From: Acanthaster planci
Taxonomy: Eukaryota > Echinodermata > Asteroidea > Valvatida > Acanthasteridae
DNA length: 20,510 nt
Assembly (NCBI RefSeq): GCF_001949145.1
Contig: NW_019091774.1
Coordinates: forward strand, 1 to 20,510
Direction of reading: 5' to 3'
Numbering within the stretch: position 1 is the first letter of the stretch; the number at the start of each line of letters is the position of its first letter. Below, piece by piece: positions 1-11,500 of this stretch. The position numbers were made by a program, and so were the translations under genes. The notes under the pieces were generated by a model. That model had not been told where the DNA came from. It searched no databases and saw nothing but the letters and a program-made list of their open reading frames with translations.

Positions 1-2156
1 ATAAATAGAAATGATTAGAACTTTGTACAACAGTGCAGTTTCTGTTACCAGTACATGTGGACCACGGCATTTGTAGAATTCCATTAATGAATTTGATATA
101 CCAAGTGAATGTACAACATACATGTACATGTACACAAACACTGTACATACGTGTACATCATATACACTCGTTAAATAAAGTTCCTGAAAACTTTGCAAAT
201 TTTACTATTGCATTATTGACAAATTTTATTTTGCATGGTTGGTTTTCACTTTTTTGGGGGGGCCAAATACATGTACAGTGTGTAGGCCTAAATAGTGGTA
301 CTAATGAAAGACATACAGTATTCAAAACTACATGTAGATGTTTTTTATGCAAGTTAATCAAATAGAAACAGTAACAGTTGCCAAATTTCAGGGAAAGGAC
401 ATCAGGCCCTAGCAGTAAGACAGTCTTCTTGCTTACTGGTACATGTACGTGTAAATACCCTACTCGTACAAGGTTTTAAATTTTGGCTGCACAACTGACA
501 GGCTCATGAGGGAAAACTGTGTTTTCACACATGACGTACATATACATACACGTACATGTACGTGGTCGAAGCCAAATTTGCATGGTTTTTTTTTTTTTTT
601 TAATGAATCTTAAACTTCCCCAAAATAAGGGTCAGTGCACTAAAGAGAGCTTTGCCCGGGGGGGGGGATTGACCAGTTTACCGGAAGAAATTGACAAATA
701 ACTAGAGGGCAAAGCTACAGTATACAGTCCCCTCCACATGGAATAAATCTGTTATGTTGGCCTTCATCATATTTTCAAAACTCAAGGGTGTGACATCCTC
801 TGCAAACTAATGTACATGTACATACCATCACTCCCACAACAGCACGTTACTAGGGACTGAATTGGGAGGACTGCAAATATGATGATAAATTCATAGATAC
901 ATGTAATACTTACTTGCACATGTAAGGTACAGTACATGTAAAAGCGTGATTCACTATCACTTCATTTTTATTGTGTCTAATTTGCGTTGTGCATAGACTT
1001 GCTATTTTTGACACTTTATTGTGTACTGCAATATTTGTGGGCCACATCTGTGTGAATACATGTACATGTACTTCCATGGTTATAACTGCATGTACATGTA
1101 CAGGGTATATGTACATGTATCAACTGTACTTGAAATTTGTGGGTGTGTGTGGTTGATTTAGTAATTGAATCAATAGAAAATGTGATAGTACTGCAGAAAA
1201 ACCTGTGGAATGCCCATATTAAAAACAACTGTGGTCAGGCGTTCTCACCCGAGACCAGGGTAATGGTCTCTCTGCCTGCCAAACATACATGTAAGCTTCC
1301 AAAAAGAAGAGAGAATTTTCCTCTTATCAATATCACTTCCATGATATTATATTTGCATGCCAAAGAGGAATCATGTATTGCATAAAACCACATGTAATTC
1401 GCAGTGTCTCCACATGATGTAGCGTCATTAACCAAAACCTTAAAAAAGTGGGCGTTTGCTGTATACTTTTAGTACCCATACATGTATGTTCTAACAGGTG
1501 AATCGCTTTAATTTTTTATTCAAGTCTTTCTGGTAATGAAACCAACAATTCTTCAACATTGCCACTGGGCACTGTACATGTACAAAGACTGAAGAAACTT
1601 GTGGGGAGGAGATAATGAAAAGTTACAGTTTTAGAGGTGGGAGGAGAACCCAGGTGAATATTCTGGGTAAAAGCCACAAAATCAGACAGGGACTGAAAAT
1701 CCAATCCACATGTGCACCAAGTCAGGAATCAAATCCAGGAAGAAATCACTACACCAACCTGATTTCCCTAATTGTTTTTATCCATGTGAATGGTGTACAT
1801 GTACATTAATACAGTCGTACCCAGTATTTAACCTGAAAATTACAAGCACATGTATGGTACAGGTTCATGTACCGGTATGTATACATGTACATGTCCCTAA
1901 GACTCCTAAATTGTAAGCTGGACACTCGCATAAAATTTCAGATCATTTCACCAACTACTGTACTTGTACTAGTGGCAACCAAATCCATATTACTACCGTA
2001 TGTACCTTTAAATTGTATACATACACTGTACATGTAGTTGTACGCACCGGTACAATACTTGTACCAACCTGAAAAAAAATAAAACTGTTTAATATTTTGA
2101 AAATGTGACAAAAAACTAACCAGAATGCATTTGGGAAAACATCTTTCTAATTACAG
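1..2156. other. 5' region or upstream intron, no supported exon
   Basis: The preceding exon must end in phase 1, and I find none with convincing Ig or signal-peptide content here, so this is probably intron. It is dense in TACATG/CATGTA runs (for example 118-130, 1055-1070, 1090-1102), which produce spurious open frames rich in Met, Tyr, His, Val, Thr and Cys. It also contains a T16 tract at 586-601, a G10 tract at 658-667 and one diverged SINE copy. Confidence 0.6.
1636..1765 (-). mobile_element. Diverged tRNA-type SINE copy (copy A)
   Basis: This segment aligns by eye with 3717-3850 over roughly 100 bases. Shared blocks are tattctgggtaaaagccac, then aaatcag, then a gactgaaaatccaat block, then catgtg, then a GGAATCAAATCC block. 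Read on the minus strand, GGATTTGATTCC resembles an RNA polymerase III B box, and upstream of it TGGTGTAGTGAT resembles the A box and D-arm region of a tRNA. The order tRNA-like head then unrelated body is that of a tRNA-derived SINE. Both copies are degraded, and no target duplication was found. Confidence 0.6.
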
Positions 2157-2507
2157 TTCCAGCAGCACCTGAAAGGGTAAACATGCTCAAAGTTGGTGAT
2201 GAAAGACCCTTAAGCAACAGTAGTATGGTAGCACTTTCCAGGAATGTTTCAGAGCACATCTTCACTTGTGAAGTACAGGACATCAATCCTGCTGCAAATT
2301 TCTCCTGGACTCTTGATGGGGGACAGTTGCCAACAGAACTGGTTTCAGACCCCATCACAGGACCAGGTACAGGGGGACTTACAACCAGCATGAGTAATGC
2401 AACTTTGGTAGCTGATCCAAAATATAATGGAAAGGAACTGAAGTGTGCAGTTGTTAACTATGATGGCGATCCAGGAATCATGATAAGAGTGATGCTCACA
2501 GTGGACG
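2157..2507 (+). CDS. Exon: Ig-like domain
   Basis: The acceptor is tctaattacag and the donor gtaagc; 351 bases, phase 1 to 1, 117 residues. The Ig signature is visible: a B-strand Cys in HIFTCEV, the C-strand Trp in ANFSW, an E-strand region SNATLVAD, the F-strand Cys in ELKCAVVNYDG and a G-strand IRVMLTVDG. The leading PAAPERV looks like the linker between consecutive Ig domains, as in the C2-type second domains of nephrin/CD80-like proteins, so an upstream Ig exon is likely. Four N-glycosylation sequons are present (NSS, NVS, NFS, NAT), consistent with an extracellular domain. The ATG at 2183 lies inside the domain and is not a plausible start. The frame stays open past the donor to 2545, but the following sequence is not Ig-like. 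Confidence 0.9.
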
Positions 2508-5500
2508 GTAAGCAAAATATTCAATTTAATCCATGCTATTTGTAAATTTTACATTGCACAATGCATTCATTGATTAAAAAAAATAAGTGTGCTGGGACAG
2601 TTTCAAACTTGTGATTTATCATACTAGTCATGCTAGTACTGTAGGTGTGAGCCCTGGTCACTAATAACTGCCAAAGTCAACAGCAACAGTTTTAGATGTT
2701 TGAAACTTTTCTGGCATTGTACGGTACCGATACCTACAAATGGTGCAGCTGATCCAAGCACAAATTACTGTAAGACCTTTTTATTATTTAATTTTAGCAT
2801 GCGCATTAACCCTCCTTAACCCTCCAAAATCCTCCGGGCCGTTTTGGAGGATTGAGGGTCACTGGCAAAAGTGCATGGCAGATTATGAGGGGTGGCCTGG
2901 AATGAAGGTCATGGATTAATCCTTAGTGTTGTTTTTCCCAAATCAAGCACAAATTCAGCCCAATATTACTTTTGCATCAACCGCACAGCTCAAGAGTGCT
3001 ATACATGTACATGTATGTACTGCCTCAACATAATGACAGGAATTGCCAGAATATTTGAAGGATTGAGGCTGTTCAAAAAAAAAAAAAAATTTTAAGACAT
3101 TTTGGAGGATTTTAAAGGATTGCTCATGCAATTTGTTCATGTCTAAAACTGGAGGATTTTGGAGGATTGAGGATGGTTCCAACAGAAAAAAAGGCCTCGG
3201 GGGAGGGTTTATGTTATTTCAACATTTCAAAAATGTAAAATACGGTAAATTTGTACATATACATGTATGTATCTACAGGCATATGTACACATACTGTTAC
3301 TGAAGCATTCACTCGTATGCGACATTGCTACTACATGTACATGTATGTTAATACAATGTACATGTTTTCATGGAGGATTCTCGTGCTATTACTCACTGTT
3401 CCGCAACTCCAAAATGGTTGAAAAATCATAGCTTTTCGATGTACATGTACATGTATATGTACCGTAGGTACAGTGTTTGTACTTTAAGGGCTCGGAAATT
3501 CTAGTGTAATTGGTGAAACTGAAAATGTAACATCTTCTTGTGTACCTTTAAAAATGTGTGTGAGTTAGTGGGATCACTTGGATGGAATCAGCAGGGGTAC
3601 TGATTCCATGTTAACGGGAATCACTGCATGTGCATGTAACTGTACAAGTACATGTATGTGCAGTGCATGTGCAGTGGGCGTGGTTTAAACTGAATTGACG
3701 TCACCCTTGCGAACAGTATTCTTGGTAAAACCCACAGAATCAGGCATGTCAGATAGGGGCTGAAACCCAATGCATATGTGGAAGAAGCCGGGATTCAAAC
3801 CCGGATTACAGAGATAAAAGGTAAGGAAAGAAACACGCTGCCTACGTGACTGTTTTCTTAACAAAGTTGGAACTGAGCAAAAATCACCCTTTCCTCATCC
3901 ATGTCATCAGCTGATCTTTTCCATGACCATTGGAACTCTTCTCATATTTTACTCTCTGTTTCATTGCATCATACTTGAGATCTTAACATGGGCATATGTG
4001 AACTTTTAAACATGTAGACCACACTTGATTTCTTGCAGATCCATGCAAATCTAATCCCTGTAAAAATGGTCGCAACTGCACTCTCACACCAGATGGATTC
4101 AAGTGTGTCTGCCCTCTAGGAACTCAGGAACCTGATTGTGATTCACAAGGTAATAGTTTGTTTTTGGCTGACAGTGCATGTACCGTACATGTATACCGGT
4201 GCATGTTAGTGATTTCTGTAATCTTACATCATATCGGAGCTGACAGTTTCTCTTGCAGTTGTTGACTGATATTGTTATATTATTTCATTATTAACCCAAA
4301 CCGTTATTAAACATTTGTACAGGTATTAAAGTCCCCATTTACATGTACCTGATTACATGTAAACAGCAGGTGCTGATGTACATTGTACATGTAGGTAATG
4401 GAAGGCATGCAGGGTACTGTGCCCCAAAATAAGATGTCACATACATGTACGTGTACATTTCAGTGATTGAAAACGATTTGAAAGACGGATCCAGAGGCAA
4501 TTATTTTTGATGGAGGGGAGAACATTTGTTTTGGGGGACCAAAAGATTGTGAAATGTTCCATGCATCCATTAACAGGAATCGTGAAATGCATGCACCTCT
4601 GCATGCTTTACTTGATGTCTACGGCAGTCTGTAAAGAAAACTCCCAACTCGTCTTCACTGAAGGAAGGCAAGTACTGAATTAATTGCATTAATCTGCTGT
4701 TATCTACATGTACATGTATCTTTGGAGTGCTGCTTGTACATGCACCTGTCTTTGTCTTTCAAAGCAAGTTTCTTTTTGAAGTTATTAGAGGGTCTGCATA
4801 CATGTACATGTACATGTAGCTAGCTATTGTGATCTACATGTAGTGACAAGCAATTTACTTATCTGTAAATGCATGCAGCTTTCTATAAAAATTTCATCTT
4901 CAAGCTAAAACTTGCGGGAAACATAGACGTCCCCATCAGGTTTCATGTAGACCGTACGTGGAAAAGTGCACTTTGTGCATGTAGATTGATCTTTGATGCT
5001 ACCATTGGCTACTGTGATGTCATCCAGCAGAAGATGGCAGTGCTTTATGAATCCCTAATACATGTAACTCACTAAAATGATTCTAATTAGTGAAATTAGA
5101 CCACCAAAATCTTAAAACTGTAGGGTTATTAAACCACTATAACATTTAGGCTCTCTTCCATTTTGTTTATAAATGTGCAATACTCAAAATTGCAGGTACG
5201 TGTATATGTACACGTGAGGGTAACTGGGACAATTAAAGGTCCATTTACAAAAACAATCCATTACAGCTCATAGCTGATCTACATTAAGCTGGTGAATTAA
5301 TAGGTCTATTTGCTATTAAAATGCATGTACCAGTACGTTCTCTCATGCCCAGGTAACCAGGTTCATGTAATGTACATGCATGTGGGTCCTTCCATGTCAG
5401 ACCCAACACACCTTTTGACCTTTAGATTCATTCGTCATCCCTTGGAATCAATCTTACCAAATTACATGCTATCATACATGCACATGTAGTTATTTACATG

Positions 5501-8500
5501 TACCCACACTACATGTCCACTTGTACATGTACTTCTAGCAAGTTCATCACATTTTTTTGTACATGTACATGTATGCAAGTGCTATGTGGACATCATTACA
5601 GCTCAAGCCATGCCTATAATGTTACATCTGAAAGTGCAAAGGTGGCACATGTACATGTATATGTGTACTTGTAGCAGAAGCATAGTAGATGTACATGTAC
5701 ATACGTTATGCATAATGACTTTACTTAGTTTAATGGTCATGCTGATTTTGTAGAAATTGTTCCAGTAAATCAAAAAGCCAAAATCTTTACTGTTATTGAC
5801 AAAAACTGGTTGCAAGAATGCCTTATACATATATGTTGAATTAAAACATGATTAGAATTTTAAAAAAAAACCTGCGCACCCATACTTCTTATCAATGAAA
5901 GTCTCACATAGGGATATTTACAAAATGTTGGGATATTACAAATTGTTTGAAAAACTATGTAAGAACTTCATGTTATGCATTTTTGCAAAAGCTTTCAAAG
6001 TGTTTATTTAAATCGGTGATTAAAAACATTTTTAAATTGATGATCCAAGTCAGGGTGTTTTATTGACCCTGAGCAATACCAATGTACTGTGCAAGTTATC
6101 TTATTGACTCATATAAATATACATGGAAAAAGAGACGTATGACAGTATGAGAGAGAAAGAGTGAGTTCTCCACTGTTTCTTGCAAAATATGCAATGTGCA
6201 CAATGTAGATGCATTTGCCAGTGTTCCGGGTTTTTGCAGTTTCCAGTCTTTGTGTTCCATAACCTTTTTGCTCTTTCCAGCATGTTTCCGGGTTACCATT
6301 TCAATAACCAATTGTTATAACAATAGTGAGCACTCTTCGCAGTGATGGCATGCACAATGATCACTTGCGTGTACATGTACATGTAGTTTACGGTACACGT
6401 AGCCCAAACTAATAATGAACCAGCTACTTGCACATGCATATACATGTATGTACACTGTACATGTACATGTACATGCATCTGTACATGAAAGAAGTAGTGA
6501 TAGGCGATGTTTTTAGATGATTCCTGAGTGTGCTTGAATGTACATGTGGATAGAATAATGGAGGTACGTACAAGTATATGTGCATGTTTTTCACATGTAC
6601 ATGTATTGTAGATGTACCTGTGCAAGCAACCTGTGTTCATAACAGTTATCATGGTTGTACATGTAGTTGTATTCATTTGTACATGTACATGTACATCATA
6701 ATGAAAAATGCATCCCTTCAAAAATACATGTATCAGCAACTAATCAAGTGTCAACTTCTTATGTTTGAGACTAAATGTATACAGTGTATTTGGCTTTCAG
6801 CATTTAAGAACAGAATTAGTAATGATAAATATGATACAGTACACTATTAAGACTTGCTAAAATTGCCTTCACTTTTTCCTTCATTGGTTACTTGTATTAA
6901 GTCTTTAGATGACAAGCTGTTTATAAATAGAACAAACCTCTTTGTACTCGGAAGAATTAATTCATGCATGATGAGTATGGTGTTATACTGACATATCGGT
7001 ATGTACATGTACATGATATAAAGATGCCCCAATGTGGACTGTAATTCCTTCATTGCCAGCTACGTAGTGACAGCTACTGGTAGCACAGCTGAGTTTGAAG
7101 AATAGCATGCCTTGACTTTCTTCCATTCAACATCTTTTGAAGTGATTTTCTACTTAGATTTACACAATGTACATCGTACATGTACATGCAGGTTGAGGCA
7201 GTGATTCTTTTTGTGTGTGTGTGTATGAGTACATATAAAGTGTGTATTTGCCTGCAACTTGGCACCCCCTGACATTCCTCTTTTGTTTGTACTTTTACTT
7301 CTTTAGAAGGCCACCTTATGTAATTTGTGAAATATATCTTTGAATTTTGACCATGTGTGGATATGCACATGTTCGTATTGCCCATTAAGACATGGGCACA
7401 ATGTTAAATAAGAGGGTGACATTTTACCTTTCCTTACAGTTATAGAAATTTAGTAAGTCTGAAGAAGTTTTGCCCGTTTGTTCATACACACTGTATACAT
7501 ACATGTACAGTGTACATGTAGCTGCATGTACATATACCAAAAGCAAATTCTACCTTTTTTTTTCTGAACGTCTTCAGTTAGAGTACAGGGAAACTGGTTT
7601 TTTTTAAGTTTTGGCCGTTCATTACCTGATTACTGAGAACTGTTGTCATGGCAATACAACTGGCCATGAGAGGAATTACCCCAATGTGTACATGTGGCCT
7701 GTAGTTACATGCATACATGAATGGCTGTTAACACAAGCAAAGCAAATTTATAATCAACACACCACACCTCCTACAATATTGACGTTTACCCCCTTCAATT
7801 TCACATGTACATGTATTTCAACATAAGAGGCCTATAAATATATGTATTACAAATATTGGAAATTGTTCTAAAATGATCATTTCAATATTTTCATTAACAT
7901 GTCGTGAGAAAAATAGGTAGATGTTTACCTTGTGGTTATTCACAAACAGGCTTGCGTGAACCCTAATTATACTGAGTGGAGGAAAGGCGTTATCAGGGAT
8001 TGTTTAGGTTTCACGAAATGTACAAGAATGGGGTTTAGGTTTGTCCAGTATAATGTATAGATTATTATGGTTTAGATTTTATCGTGTGGAAAGAGGAAAC
8101 TGAACTTGTTTTAATATCAGGGTTGAGGTTGAACATTGCGAGGACATCAATGTTCATGCATGTGTAGAGGCTGTTCGAATCTATATTTGCTATCAACACA
8201 ATGCAGTCTGAAGCTTGTTTCCCGTCTTTTCAACTGAAAAAAATTTTTGTAGGATATGGATCCAGCTTTGGCCTGTTTGAACTGAATTAACTGTAGCTTT
8301 AAATAAATTCATAATTGAATGTTTGAGCAGAAGGTCATGTCTTTCGGAAGCATACCTGTTACTCCATTTATTTTCACTGATATAAAACTGAGCACACCCT
8401 AGACTACATTGTGTGCACTTCTAAAATTGAATGAAGTCGATCCATGACTCATTTTGAGGTACTTTCCATACTGCTGTACTTTCAGTACATCTGAACATAG

Positions 8501-11500
8501 TTTTGATTTCTTTTCCATATATCGCTACATGCATTCCTAGCGAGGCAGTGATATTTTATCCTCATGGAGCGTAGGGCAAACCACAGCCGGTTTCATAAAA
8601 GGTCTGTGTATTTAGCATGATACATGTATATCAACAACGCCCTGTCTGGATAGAATTTAGGGACTTCCCCGATAACGATGATGTCATTCCACAGACTGGC
8701 TGCCGCCCAGGAGAAATTTATTGTAATGGTGAGTCCGGAATTCGACTACTCAAGAAGGTCAAGGGGGATGTTTATAGCGTTTTCGCATAAATAATGATAA
8801 GCGTATTGTGTGGTAGCTATGGCAGATTTTGTTGGAGGGTTTAGCCCGATACCGTAGCTGGCAGAGTGCCAAAGTCTCCATTTCGCCTTGTTTTTACGTA
8901 CGTGATGTAAATGCAGATGTGCTGTATGTACGTGAATAAAATTATACTAGACGTGTATCATGAATCGCCATAGACCTCTAGAGCAGGATGTGAAATGGAA
9001 AAAAAAACAGTTAAAAGGACTACGAAAACACCAGGCAAGCTGATTTACATTGCAAACAAGTACTCGATGTTTAAGGTTTTACCAAAATAATTATATTACT
9101 TGTGCGTGCTAGTTGACTACACGATACTCATTTTTGACTGGTCAAGATGTAATCATCAGTTTGATCGTAAAGAGCTGTTGAGATGAATCAGACAATCGTT
9201 GTGTGATCGGTATTTAAAGACACTGTCGACTCAAGTACCCTAATGCAATTTTGGTCTTCTCGCAACTATGTACACATACGAAGCAACTCTCATAATGCTG
9301 CGTCACTGCCGGTTGAGTCATTTTTTCCTGTTGTACAAAATAATGTCAGACGTGGCTTTGCTAAACCTTCTTTGGAAAAATGATCGTAGCGTAGAAAAAC
9401 AAGTGCAAGGATGCGTTTTCTAATTTCGAGGTTTTGCTTTAACCCACCGTTAACATCATTGTAATATGTCTGTCTTGCATGAAATGACAGCTCCCACAAC
9501 ACCAGAGTCAACCACTGAATCCAGTACCATTGGTAGCCCAGGCCCTAGCGCAACAACAGGTAATCTTCATGGCCAACCTTGCTTGAAATAACGTCACCTA
9601 TTCCATTTCATTAACCACTATCATTCTGCTTAAACATTGGAAACAGAAGTGACACAGCTTGCTGTACTGTGCATGTCCATATGACTTTCTATTCATAAGG
9701 AGCCCCATTGCGGCAATTTGCATCTTTAAGAAATTTCTCAATGGATAAAGCAATAAATACCAGCCTACTGATGGTCATCTGTAGAATATTGCATTAAAGA
9801 AAAGTCGGAAAAGTTGGTTAATAACTAAAATATCTGAATAAATTTTGTCTTGTGGATATTAAATTAAATACCCCCACTCTTTTCTTGTGAGGTCCTTTCC
9901 ACAAGGAGCACTCAGTAAATTTTATTCAGTAGTCTTTCTCCCAAGACTTGTAGCTTCCCGTGTCTGTGTAGTCTACATCCAGTGCTTCCGTGATGTTGTC
10001 CGTCGATGTCACTTTTTTAATGAACGCCTTTCAACTACTGTATTTTACACGAAGCAATAATATCATGTCGGTTTGGTCTGTGCAGGTACATGTATTGCAC
10101 TAAATGCACCTAAAGCATTATGACGTCATGCGTATTTACACGCACACCTTCCTGTGACAGTGAGTTGGGACACGATCCGTCGACCTCCCGTAGAAAGTGC
10201 AGTTGTAAACAAGGTTTAACATCATTATGTTTCGAGTCTGTCGAAATTGGATGCAGTATCATCTATGTTTCGTCTGTTGAACTGCACGGTCTCAATGAAA
10301 AAACTTTGCTGTTTTTAGTCAGTGTTGGCTTCCATCCACGCTCTTGTGATAAGCAAGCCAGTATAACCTTTTTAATTTTGCTGGGTTTTTGGTCATGTAA
10401 TAATTTACATGCACCTTCATGGAGGGACACGGAATTTACTTTGTTTTCGGCCGCACCCAATTTTCGGTGCAAGTTTCGCTTAATTAACCAGCATAAGGCC
10501 TACTGCACTTGACACTTTCATGACGCACGGGCTTATTTTTAACAGAGGTGTCAACTACAGGTACTTCTACGACTAAGGTGTCCTCTAGTATTGACCCAAC
10601 AACTACAGGGTCAACCACATGGATGGTGATCGGTGGTACTGGTCAACTTAATACAAGCTCCACTACTCCGTTGGTGACCACTGGTTCTGGTCCATTGGCA
10701 TCAGGATCCACACCAATTCTTACTTCGACACCAACCCCAATACTTACTACGGATGAAGTGGATAGAGGAGGGTGTAAATATCCATATCACTATATTTGTC
10801 ATTTCAGTTTCTTTTGATTTTTCAGTGTCGCTGTGTGAACTTCGGAAGCTGTTTTCACCCATGGTGTCATGGTGCACGCTTTCTTGTTAAACCCTTTGGC
10901 ACAGCTTTGTCGAATAATTCACTAGTTGCTGAACACTGAAATCACAGTTTCGAGGATCTAGGAGAGTCTTGCGGTAATACTGCAAAACAAAGTGAAATTT
11001 CCTTCCATCGTGTGTTGCCTTCATCACCTCGATAATATTGCGATTTAACATTCCCGCGAACTTTCCTGCGTACGCGTATATGTGCCTCTCCTAGATCTTT
11101 TTCATAACAGTTCGTACAATATGAGTATATTGCAATTGTTGCCGGTAAATTTGATCTTAACAGAGAAAACTTACAGCAGGATATTGGATTACTAACATAG
11201 TGTGATTGTCTAGACGTCACTGCCTGTCAGTCTTCGTGTATAAATGAATTTCGCGATCATCTTTTCCTTCTGATCACTGTTGCACGTCGATATAAAATAC
11301 ATGTATAATGTGCCAGCACACCTTTGACAATACATGTACATGTACTTTTTTGTTACCATACAAACTACACTGCAGAACTGTTGTCTTTCGTGCCAAATAT
11401 GTTTCCTCAGAGTATAGTTTTTTATAACGTGCAAAAGTACTTTCTGTGTACTCTTTTTAAAAGTTCTTATGGTGTAAAGGTTCCTTGCTGTATGATATGA

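Larger units (their letters stand above)
2508..4038 (+). other. Intron 1 (between Ig and EGF exons)
   Basis: 1531 bases from gtaagc to ttgcag. It holds the TTAACCCTCC/GGAGGATT repeat cluster (2806-3176), an A14 tract near 3076, several TACATG runs, a perfect small hairpin at 3582-3609 and SINE copy B. No further exon with matching phase was recognised. Confidence 0.75.
1..7820. repeat. Domain rich in short TACATG hexamer runs
   Basis: The hexamer TACATG, whose duplex reads as CATGTA on both strands, occurs in dozens of short runs of about 1.5 to 4 units across non-exonic sequence here. Long examples are at 4799-4818, 6456-6477 and 6678-6696. Variants such as GTACGT, TACCGTAC and GTACACGT lie between them. 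The runs are scattered rather than one array, and they avoid the Ig and EGF exons. The last dense element is near 7803-7816. Downstream, hand reading finds only about six ACATGTA heptamers in the remaining 12.7 kb. Confidence 0.85.

Noticed and set aside
1197-1288. Possible upstream exon ending at ACAT|gtaagc in phase 1
   Set aside because: Phase would fit the Ig exon, but the entry phase differs, the acceptor is weak and the peptide lacks Ig features such as a Y-x-C strand.
3791-3801. tRNA gene suggested by the B-box-like GGATTCAAACC
   Set aside because: No acceptor stem or anticodon arm can be folded around it, and the segment matches a second diverged repeat copy, so a SINE fits better.
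4869-5075. 68-codon plus-strand frame in intron 2
   Set aside because: No suitable phase-1 acceptor and donor pair, and no recognisable domain.
6293-6739. 148-codon minus-strand open frame
   Set aside because: It is dominated by translations of TACATG/CATGTA runs (MYMYMHVQV-type sequence), with no domain or splice context.
1-7820. TACATG runs as p53-type response elements
   Set aside because: The flanks read GTA-CATG-TAC, which breaks the RRRCWWGYYY consensus at the purine and pyrimidine positions.
7968-8054. ATTATACTG and CAGTATAAT inverted pair with GTGAACCCTAA-like words
   Set aside because: Only 9 bases match exactly at 69-base spacing, close to what AT-rich sequence gives by chance.
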